A stretch of DNA of 11,910 nucleotides, taken from assembly GCA_031287815.1 (NCBI GenBank), contig JAITSM010000051.1, positions 1-11,910 of the forward strand. Direction: 5' to 3'. Under the pieces are notes generated by a model. The model was not told the origin of the DNA. It ran no database searches and worked only from the letters and a program-made list of their open reading frames with translations. Source of the DNA: Prevotellaceae bacterium. GTDB taxonomy: Bacteria; Bacteroidota; Bacteroidia; Bacteroidales; UBA932. Positions 7,563-11,910 of this stretch are shown here, piece by piece (the first letter of the stretch is position 1; the number at the start of each line of letters is the position of its first letter). Both the position numbers and the translations under genes were made by a program.

Positions 7563-7590
7563 TATGATAATAGATAATAGACAGTAGGCT
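7563..7590. repeat. Short heptanucleotide array between greA and the HIT gene
   Basis: Four 7-base units, TATGATA, ATAGATA, ATAGACA and GTAGGCT, fill most of the 50-base greA-HIT gap, just upstream of the HIT start codon. It is short, so the period alone is weak evidence. The word ATAGATA also occurs as a unit in the long array at 9490-9657. Confidence 0.45.
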
Positions 7591-7606
7591 TTTCAGGCGG
7601 GGAGGG

Positions 7607-8080
7607 TTATTTGGAAATATTCATAATTTCAAATTTAATAATTCCCGACGGCACCTGCACTTCTACCACCTCTCCTTTTTTCTTTCCCAGCAGGGCTTGG
7701 GCAATGGGCGTGCCTACCGCCAGTTTCCCTTCTTTAATATTTGCTTCGGTTTCGGTTACCAGCGTATATTCCATCACCGCTTTGGTGGCCACGTTTTTTA
7801 TTTTCACTTTCGTGAGGATTTGCACTTGCGAAAGGTCGATGCGCGATTCGTCCATCACGCGCGCATTGGCTACCATATTTTCGAGTTTGGAAATTTTCAT
7901 TTCCAATAATCCCTGCGCTTCTTTTGCGGCGTCGTATTCCGCATTTTCCGACAGGTCGCCCTTATCGCGCGCTTCGGCTATTTGCCGCGATATTGCTGGG
8001 CGTTCCACATTTTTCATTTGTTCCAATTCAGCTCGCAAACGTTGCAAACCTTCTTCCGTTACATAGTGTACTTTTGCCAT
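7607..8080 (-). CDS. greA: Transcription elongation factor GreA
   Basis: A 157-residue cytoplasmic factor that enters the RNA polymerase secondary channel and stimulates transcript cleavage in backtracked complexes. Residues 1-75 form the N-terminal coiled coil, with the signature GDLSENAEYDAAKEAQ at 41-56. The acidic tip residues D42 and E45 that coordinate the catalytic metal are present. The C-terminal FKBP-like domain contains GTPIAQALLGKKKGEVVEVQ, then the final strand IIKFEIMNIS. Length and start (MAKVHYVTEEGL) are standard for the family. It is the first gene of a minus-strand cluster with the HIT, TlpA-like and LpxH genes. A good -7 element and a terminator-like leader hairpin lie upstream, suggesting control by premature termination. 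Confidence 0.97.
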   Translation of the reverse strand: MAKVHYVTEEGLQRLRAELEQMKNVERPAISRQIAEARDKGDLSENAEYDAAKEAQGLLEMKISKLENMVANARVMDESRIDLSQVQILTKVKIKNVATKAVMEYTLVTETEANIKEGKLAVGTPIAQALLGKKKGEVVEVQVPSGIIKFEIMNISK

Positions 8081-8109
8081 AAAATAATGCTTTCAAAAGA
8101 TGTTTTTTT

Positions 8110-8148
8110 AAATAAAAGAGAAGAATTCCAGTCTGCCGGAACTCTTCT
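8110..8148 (-). terminator. Terminator-like hairpin in the greA leader
   Basis: On the minus strand AGAAGAGTTCC and GGAATTCTTCT form an 11-base-pair stem (one G-U pair) with an eight-base loop, followed at once by CTTTTATTT. The stem starts at about the predicted transcription start and ends about 38 bases before the greA start codon. It has the form of an intrinsic terminator within the leader. On the plus strand no T-run follows the stem, so the orientation favours greA. Confidence 0.6.
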
Positions 8149-8155
8149 TAGGCTA

Positions 8156-8163
8156 CAAAGATA
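8156..8163 (-). promoter_or_regulatory. -7 promoter element for the greA cluster
   Basis: TATCTTTG on the minus strand matches the Bacteroidota -7 consensus TAnnTTTG fully. It lies about 75 bases before the greA start. The -33 region (about 8183-8187) is only a T-run. A start of transcription around 8149-8151 is inferred from the usual spacing. Confidence 0.65.
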
Positions 8164-8280
8164 CAATTTTTTTTTAATATAAAAAATTTAAGCAAAAAAG
8201 TTTATGTTTTGCAAAGCAGCCCCGAAGCGGCGAAAAAAGAACATGGACTGGTAGAACATGAACAAATGGACAGCCAACAA

Positions 8281-8480
8281 CGTCCCGTTTAGGGACGGAA
8301 TGTTGGTAGAAAGGGAAACAACCACCCGGTTCCATCATCCCGTAGGGATGGAATGTGAAAAGGGGTAACAATAAATAAAGATGCATTTATGTTAAGGAAT
8401 AACTATCACATTTCGTCCCTACGGGACGACGGCGGCAGAATAACTATCGTTTCTACCCACATGCCGTCCCTACGGGACGA
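8281..8480. repeat. Dispersed GTCCCTACGGGAC palindromes, right cluster
   Basis: Four copies of the family seen at 336-493 occur at 8281-8298 (CGTCCCGTTTAGGGACGG), 8336-8351 (a variant with CATCCCGTAGGGATGG), 8414-8428 (CGTCCCTACGGGACG) and 8464-8480. The first two are followed by GGAATGT, the first also by TGGTAGAAA, as in the left cluster. The first two and the last two are in opposite orientation, making a head-to-head set. The roughly 850 bases from 8165 to 9026 hold only repeats and one gene remnant. Confidence 0.75.
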
Positions 8481-8497
8481 AATGAATGATGTCTATT

Positions 8498-8652
8498 GCC
8501 GCACGTGCGGCAAGTGTGCCGCAGCCCTACGGAACGGTTACCCGTGTCTGGGCAAGTGTGCCGTAATCCTACGGGACGGTTGCCTGTGTCTGGGCAAGTG
8601 TGCTGCAGCTCTACAGGACGGTTGCCTGTGTCTGGGCAAGTGTGCTGTAATC
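8498..8652. repeat. 42-bp tandem repeat, 3.4 copies, after a 14-bp palindrome
   Basis: A perfect palindrome GCCGCACGTGCGGC at 8498-8511 leads into three full 42-base units at 8509-8550, 8551-8592 and 8593-8634, and a partial fourth to about 8652. Each unit begins GGCAAGTGTG and ends with GTGTCTG. Each contains a CTACGGGACGG-like segment related to the dispersed palindrome family nearby. Units two and three are the most alike. There are no unique spacers. The 42-base length is a multiple of three, so two frames stay open and encode cysteine-rich 14-residue repeats, but I see no sign that these are translated. Confidence 0.85.
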
Positions 8653-8691
8653 TATACTATCGTATATTTAACCAATAAACAACAAATAATT

Positions 8692-8935
8692 ATGAAAACA
8701 TTTATCAAAACAACAAGCCCACTAACCCCCAAAGGGGGAACGGGGCTTATGTGCTTAACAACAAATTCCCCCTTTGGGGGATTCAGGGGGCTTCTTGGGG
8801 AATTCAGGGGGCTTGTTTGCGCAAGCTGCAGTTACGCCGCTCAGCGTAGATTATGACCGCCAACAGGTAACTTTCCACGTCGCATGGTCGGGAACTGCCG
8901 CTGTTTCACGCTGCGCAATAGGAGAAAATCTTTAA
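8692..8935 (+). pseudogene. Remnant of a secreted-protein gene broken by repeat sequence
   Basis: An ATG at 8692 starts MKTFIKTT, like the first residues of a signal peptide, 22 bases after a near-consensus -7 element TATATTTA (8663-8670). The next roughly 100 bases are a G/C-run inverted repeat. After it, in a different frame, 8819-8935 encodes AQAAVTPLSVDYDRQQ followed by VTFHVAWSGTAAVSR and then a stop. AQA looks like a signal-peptidase site, and the following strand pattern resembles the N-terminus of secreted Bacteroidota proteins that have a VTFxVxWSG segment. I infer that a repeat inserted in the signal-peptide region and that the rest of the gene has been lost. The family is recalled, not verified. 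Confidence 0.5.
8715..8793. repeat. Inverted repeat of C-run/G-run type
   Basis: The left arm at 8715-8740 (AAGCCC, then ACCCCCAAAGGGGGAA) and the right arm at 8766-8793 (TTCCCCCTTTGGGGG, then CAGGGGGCTT) are inverted copies around a 25-base loop. A partial second copy of the right arm end, TTCAGGGGGCTT, follows at 8803-8814. Repeats of this wording are common between Bacteroidota genes. The peptide SPLTPKGGT read through it is a known kind of spurious translation. Confidence 0.75.
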
Positions 8936-8941
8936 AGGCTA

Positions 8942-8978
8942 AATCTGTGAAATCCGCCCTAATCTGTGCCCGTCTGTG
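8942..8978. repeat. Short interspersed repeat with TCTGTG words
   Basis: AATCTGTG occurs at 8942-8949 and 8961-8968, and GTCTGTG follows at 8972-8978. The wording resembles a common non-coding Bacteroidota phrase. It directly follows the stop of the gene remnant. Confidence 0.4.
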
Positions 8979-9026
8979 GGGGGGAAAGCGGCGCGACCTT
9001 AATTGTATTCGTATGTTTACTTCTTA

Positions 9027-9374
9027 TTACTCCGCTGCTAAAAGTTCGTGCGCTAATTTATGTAACCCGGAGATAATTTTTACCCGTTGTTCTGGGCGCG
9101 GATTCCGGTAGCCGGTGTAGTAATGGTTGATTTGCTTATGGCTTATTCCGGCAGCCCTTGCGAGCGCTCTTTGCGTAACAATATTTTCACAACTGTGGAG
9201 TAGCGCCTGTGCATTCAGTTTAAAGCACAGTTGATAGTTCGTCCGGAATTCGACGGGCACAGGCTGGCGGTCTTTACGCATGCCGACAAGATGCATGTCA
9301 ATAGATGTCCTTATATTTTTTTTCACTTCGTCCAGCGTGTCGCCAACAGCTACACAGCCGGGAAGAAGTTCCAA
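9027..9374 (-). CDS. HicB-like antitoxin, N-terminally shortened and without HicA
   Basis: The protein matches HicB-family antitoxins, which neutralise HicA mRNA interferases and repress their own operon. LPGCVAVGDTLDEVKKNI at the start is the end of the HicB domain that mimics RNase H. VTQRALARAAGISHKQ near residues 67-82 followed by NHYYTGYRNPRPEQR is the helix-turn-helix DNA-binding part. The first possible start is TTG at 9374. The preceding codons read NYGAW in the same frame and fit the HicB domain, but a TAG at 9390-9392 and a TAA at 9396-9398 stop the frame. About 20-25 N-terminal residues of a normal HicB are therefore missing. No HicA-sized gene lies on either side. It may be a decaying solitary antitoxin, or a DNA-binding protein translated from the TTG. 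Confidence 0.75.
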   Translation of the reverse strand: MELLPGCVAVGDTLDEVKKNIRTSIDMHLVGMRKDRQPVPVEFRTNYQLCFKLNAQALLHSCENIVTQRALARAAGISHKQINHYYTGYRNPRPEQRVKIISGLHKLAHELLAAE

Positions 9375-9442
9375 CCATGCGCCATAATTCTAACATTATG
9401 CAAAAAAAGTGAAAAATATTACCCCCCAAGCGTGATGCGCAA

Positions 9443-9486
9443 TTCTAATAAAAGACGCCGACAGCATTTTCAGCTGCCGGCGTCTT
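9443..9486 (-). terminator. Rho-independent terminator for the lipoprotein genes
   Basis: On the minus strand AAGACGCCGGCAGC and GCTGTCGGCGTCTT form a 14-base-pair stem with a seven-base loop, followed by TTATTAG. The single non-Watson-Crick position is a G-U pair on this strand but a mismatch on the other, which supports the minus orientation. It lies just past the 168-base heptad array that separates it from the stop codon at 9658. Confidence 0.75.
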
Positions 9487-9489
9487 CTT

Positions 9490-9657
9490 GAAGTAAGGTA
9501 GGAAGCAGGAGGTAGGAAGTGGCGGACGCCGGAATTTCATACCTCATACATCAAATGTCAAACACAAACATAAATATCATACTTCATTGTTCATTATCCT
9601 TTATCTATTATTCTCCGGTATCCGTCTATCCTCCATTTTTCACTATCCATTCTTCAT
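9490..9657. repeat. Longest heptanucleotide array: 24 units in unbroken register
   Basis: From the stop codon of the LamG lipoprotein gene to the terminator, 168 bases divide into 24 units of seven. On the minus strand the first units are ATGAAGA, ATGGATA, GTGAAAA and ATGGAGG, later ATAGATA, AAGGATA, ATGAACA and ATGAAGT, then GATGTAT and GAGGTAT. On the plus strand, past a GC cap (GGCGGACGCC, 9521-9530), the units are GGTAGGA (9497), AGCAGGA (9504) and GGTAGGA (9511). The register does not slip at the cap. The same cap sequence occurs inverted at 593-602. I see no gene in this interval. Confidence 0.7.
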
Positions 9658-10812
9658 TTAATTCACGTCCGGGCATTTTACGCCGTCGACGTAGGTGACC
9701 GTGCGGTTGGGTTTGGCGTCAAAGCCGTGTCCCGTGAGGTCGGGGATATTCCCGTTGTCATTTGTGCCGTTGAAGCGCCAGTAGGCAATCAATCCGTCGG
9801 AGGTGGGGTTTACGTAGCACATGTTGTTGAGCATGTCGTTTGGCGTTAATGCTTTTTTCCAAACCCGGACTTCGCTGATAATGGCATCGAGCTTGCGGCT
9901 GTTTTTCTGCGTCGAGGCGCCGATTTTAAAGCGGTTGTGATCATTTTTGGTTATCAGGAAGTCGAGTGTGGAATAGGGCACGGGGGTGGAGCCTTGCAGC
10001 TTCCCGTTCCAGTAGAGCAGGTACTGCGTGCCGTCGAATACCGCCGCCACGTGGTGCCAGGTGCGTATGGGCAGGCCGGTGGAAGTGGCTACTTTGTAGC
10101 TTTCTTTGGCAATCTGCAACTGGTCGGGGTTAATTTCCGAGTCGCCGAAGCGCAGGATGAAGTTTTCTTCCATTCCCATCACGGTGGCGATGCCTACTTC
10201 GGAGGATTTGGAGTTGTATTTGTTGACATATATCCGGGCTTCGTAGGTTACTTGTGGCACTGCCCGGAGGGAGGGGTCGCCGGAGAAATCCACCGTCCAG
10301 TAGTTCGGCGACATTTGCGCTGCTTTGGTGTTGATGATTTGCCCGATGACAATGTATTTGGTCCGGGAGGCTTCGAGCACTTTCCCGCTGCCGTTTTCCA
10401 CAGCGGCAATGCTCAGGGGGATGCAATAGGTAACGCCTTCCGCCAGCCCGTCGAGGGAAAGGATGGATACTTTCGCGGGGTTCGACACGTGTTGCCCGCT
10501 TTTGATGGTTACGCTCATGGCGTCCAGCTGGTAGTTTTCCGCCGGCAGGGGCTGGTAGTTGGTTCCATATACATTATTATAGTAGTCCACCTTGTCGTTG
10601 TCTATCCCGAAGGTGATGCTTACGTCGCTCTCCGCAATGCCGGAGGAGGTAACGCTTACGCCCATTTCCGCCGTTTTTTCCACATAGAGTTTGACGGCAG
10701 GGTTGTCTTCCGTTCCGGAAATATAAAATACGTCGTGGTAATCCGGCTCGGTCTTACATCCCGCCAGGCTCAAAAGGGCGGCGAGAATCATTAAAAAGTA
10801 GTTTGTTCTCAT
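9658..10812 (-). CDS. DUF1735 plus LamG-like surface lipoprotein
   Basis: A 384-residue predicted outer-membrane lipoprotein of the type encoded in Sus-like glycan utilization loci. The lipobox SLAGC makes residue 19 the lipidated cysteine. Residues about 30-155 match the DUF1735 (BT_3987 N-terminal-like) beta domain: VSITFGIDNDKVDYYNNVYGTNYQPLP is its usual core, with SVTIKSGQ following. Residues about 165-365 look like a LamG/concanavalin A-like domain, with TWHHVAAVFDG at 251-261, YLLYWNGKLQG at 264-274 and ISEVRVWKKALT at 312-323. Such proteins are thought to bind glycans at the cell surface; no catalytic residues are recognised. It is read 12 bases after the upstream DUF1735 gene, so the two are one operon. 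Its stop codon abuts a heptad array. Confidence 0.88.
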   Translation of the reverse strand: MRTNYFLMILAALLSLAGCKTEPDYHDVFYISGTEDNPAVKLYVEKTAEMGVSVTSSGIAESDVSITFGIDNDKVDYYNNVYGTNYQPLPAENYQLDAMSVTIKSGQHVSNPAKVSILSLDGLAEGVTYCIPLSIAAVENGSGKVLEASRTKYIVIGQIINTKAAQMSPNYWTVDFSGDPSLRAVPQVTYEARIYVNKYNSKSSEVGIATVMGMEENFILRFGDSEINPDQLQIAKESYKVATSTGLPIRTWHHVAAVFDGTQYLLYWNGKLQGSTPVPYSTLDFLITKNDHNRFKIGASTQKNSRKLDAIISEVRVWKKALTPNDMLNNMCYVNPTSDGLIAYWRFNGTNDNGNIPDLTGHGFDAKPNRTVTYVDGVKCPDVN

Positions 10813-10824
10813 TTTAGTTAAAAG

Positions 10825-11760
10825 TTATTCGGTGATGATGCTAAAGAGGTTGAAGAGAACCCCCGCCCCGCGTGATTTTTCTATTGTCAGTTTCAGGTAC
10901 CGCGCGGTAACCGGCAGGTAGAATTCGACGTGTTGCTGGACATAGTAGCTGTATTTTACCGGCGGCAGCAGGGTTTCCGTGCCGAGGCTGTTCCATGTGG
11001 CGCCGTCGTTGCTGTGCGCCAGGCTGAGTTCTCCAATCGCATAACTGCTGGTATAGGACACAAATCTTAATCCCTTCATGGTTTTGGGGAGGTTGAAATT
11101 GATGACCGCCGTGGCAGGCAGTTCTGTAATGTACCAGTAGCTGTTAATGTTTCCCAGTATATTTCCCATGCCGTTGCCGTTGCCGGAAATCAGCCAGCCT
11201 TGCCCGTCGGGGTCTACCAGCGTACCGGCTACCTTGTCGGCGCCATGAAAATAGGAGAAGGAAGAATGGAGGATCACGTAGATGACCCCGAAATTGCTGC
11301 TTGGTTGACAGGTTGCGGGATGCAGCCTTATCGGGAGGAGGTAGGTTCCTACCTTAAAGTTTTCCGGTTGGGTGATCGTCAGGGTGATGGTATCTTCCGA
11401 GTGGAAGTTTCCGCTTTTGATGGTGGCGGTAGCGTTATGGCTGAATTCGTAGCTGCCTTCGGGCGCGGCGAGGTAGTCGATGCCGTACCGGGCGTTATAT
11501 TCCGCCACCAGGTTGTTGTCTACGGCCAGGCGGACGGTTTCGTCGGAAGCTACTTCGCGGGTGGCGGCGCAAACAAATGCGGCTTTCAGGTTCACGCGGT
11601 GCGCTCCCGAAGAGGTGTTGATGATTTGTCCGGTGGTTTTGTTTCCGTCATTTCCTCTGGCGTATATCCGCAGGGGATTATCGTTTCCGTCCTCTTTGCC
11701 GGTGCAGGAGGCAGCCGCTATAAGCAGGCCTGCCAATACTGTTTTGATGATGCTGTTCAT
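10825..11760 (-). CDS. DUF1735 plus F5/8C (discoidin)-like surface lipoprotein
   Basis: A 311-residue predicted lipoprotein. The signal peptide ends IAAASC, with C19 lipidated. The following TGKEDGND is acidic, like the lipoprotein export signals that send Bacteroidota lipoproteins to the cell surface. Residues about 30-160 form a DUF1735 domain: VRLAVDNNLVAEYNARYGIDYLAAPEG, then ATIKSGNF and GTYLLPIRL. Residues about 175-311 resemble an F5/8 type C carbohydrate-binding domain, with the terminal VTARYLKLTIEKSRG typical of that fold. It is likely to bind glycan for a polysaccharide utilization locus whose other members lie to the right. It is the upstream partner of the LamG lipoprotein. Confidence 0.85.
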   Translation of the reverse strand: MNSIIKTVLAGLLIAAASCTGKEDGNDNPLRIYARGNDGNKTTGQIINTSSGAHRVNLKAAFVCAATREVASDETVRLAVDNNLVAEYNARYGIDYLAAPEGSYEFSHNATATIKSGNFHSEDTITLTITQPENFKVGTYLLPIRLHPATCQPSSNFGVIYVILHSSFSYFHGADKVAGTLVDPDGQGWLISGNGNGMGNILGNINSYWYITELPATAVINFNLPKTMKGLRFVSYTSSYAIGELSLAHSNDGATWNSLGTETLLPPVKYSYYVQQHVEFYLPVTARYLKLTIEKSRGAGVLFNLFSIITE

Positions 11761-11770
11761 TGTTTTTATA

Positions 11771-11868
11771 GTTTAAGGGTTAGTTAAGAACTAAAAGTTA
11801 AAAGTTAAAAGTTAAAAGTGCTGGCGCCAGCTAACTTTTAGTTTTTAACTTTTAGTTTTTAATTCATA
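11771..11868. repeat. Heptanucleotide array with a central GCTGGCGCCAGC palindrome
   Basis: Fourteen 7-base units fill the gap between the DUF1735 lipoprotein start and the preceding gene. TAAAAGT is repeated four times at 11792-11819. The perfect palindrome GCTGGCGCCAGC occupies 11820-11831. Then ACTTTTA and GTTTTTA alternate twice to 11861. The two sides are inverted relative to each other, so the whole could form a long hairpin of about 30 base pairs with the palindrome at the tip. The register holds across the palindrome. Confidence 0.8.
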
Positions 11869-11910
11869 ATTATCGTACTGTCGGGTTCATAATCTGTATA
11901 GCTTGCCGGA
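11859..11910 (-). CDS. Probable C-terminus of the upstream gene, cut by the window edge
   Basis: In one minus-strand frame the last 52 bases read PASYTDYEPDSTIIMN and then TAA. The composition fits the C-terminal end of an extracellular protein, and the position just before two DUF1735 lipoproteins would suit a SusD-like or another DUF1735 protein. The stop codon TAA and final codons lie in the first units of the adjacent heptad array. With only 16 residues, neither the identity nor the frame is certain. Confidence 0.4.
   Translation of the reverse strand, partial: PASYTDYEPDSTIIMN

Noticed and set aside
7611..8066. A 151-codon plus-strand frame opposite greA
   Set aside because: greA is unmistakable on the other strand over its full length; this is its antisense shadow.
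8509..8652. Possible CRISPR array
   Set aside because: The 42-base units are directly adjacent with no unique spacers, and no cas gene is present.
8389..8856. A 155-codon plus-strand frame with cysteine-rich 14-residue repeats
   Set aside because: It runs through at least three unrelated non-coding repeat families (dispersed palindromes, 42-bp tandem repeat, C-run/G-run inverted repeat). The repeat unit is a multiple of three, which keeps the frame open by itself.
9937..10794. A 285-codon plus-strand frame opposite the LamG lipoprotein
   Set aside because: It is the antisense frame of a well-supported gene with clear lipobox and domains; its composition (very rich in V, G, F, H) is that of a codon shadow.
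11200..11787. A 195-codon plus-strand frame opposite the F5/8C lipoprotein
   Set aside because: It is antisense to a convincing lipoprotein gene and has no recognisable motif.

Overview
The window looks like chromosomal DNA from a member of the Bacteroidota, most likely Bacteroidales. The signs are an Oar-type TonB-dependent outer-membrane protein with an N-terminal carboxypeptidase-regulatory-like domain, two adjacent DUF1735-type lipoproteins typical of Sus-like polysaccharide utilization loci, a DUF4369/TlpA-like lipoprotein, -7 promoter elements of the TAnnTTTG type, and intergenic repeat families common in this phylum. Family assignments come from reading the proteins; no database search was run.

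Layout. 1-540 has no gene and is packed with palindromic and inverted repeats. 620-1411 (-) is a ZIP-family metal transporter. 1724-5065 (+) is the large outer-membrane protein, transcribed divergently from the transporter and ended by a strong hairpin terminator at 5087-5124. 5158-8080 (-) is a co-directional cluster read in the order greA, HIT-family protein, redox-site-less TlpA-like lipoprotein, LpxH-like phosphoesterase, with a well-matched -7 element and a terminator-like leader hairpin upstream of greA. 8200-9026 is a second gene-free repeat zone holding dispersed palindromes, a 42-bp tandem repeat, a G/C-run inverted repeat and the remnant of a secreted-protein gene. 9027-9374 (-) is an N-terminally shortened, solitary HicB-like antitoxin. 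9658-11760 (-) holds two surface-type lipoproteins (DUF1735 plus LamG-like; DUF1735 plus F5/8C-like). They are probably the distal part of a polysaccharide utilization locus whose SusC/SusD genes would lie beyond the right edge. The last 52 bases probably encode the C-terminus of the preceding gene.

The most unusual feature is a set of six degenerate tandem arrays with a strict 7-base period (538-621, 1478-1554, 7120-7168, 7563-7590, 9490-9657, 11771-11868). Each has a different 7-base word. Several keep the 7-base register across GC-rich cap sequences (TGGCGGACGCC or GCTGGCGCCAGC type), and most sit directly at the stop codons or starts of genes. In three places the array supplies the stop codon or the last codons of a protein, and in one it overlaps a promoter. 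I do not know this as a described system in Bacteroidota.

Functionally the window mixes conserved housekeeping genes (greA, lipid A synthesis, HIT nucleotide hydrolase, metal uptake) with envelope proteins for nutrient or glycan handling, separated by repeat-rich islands.
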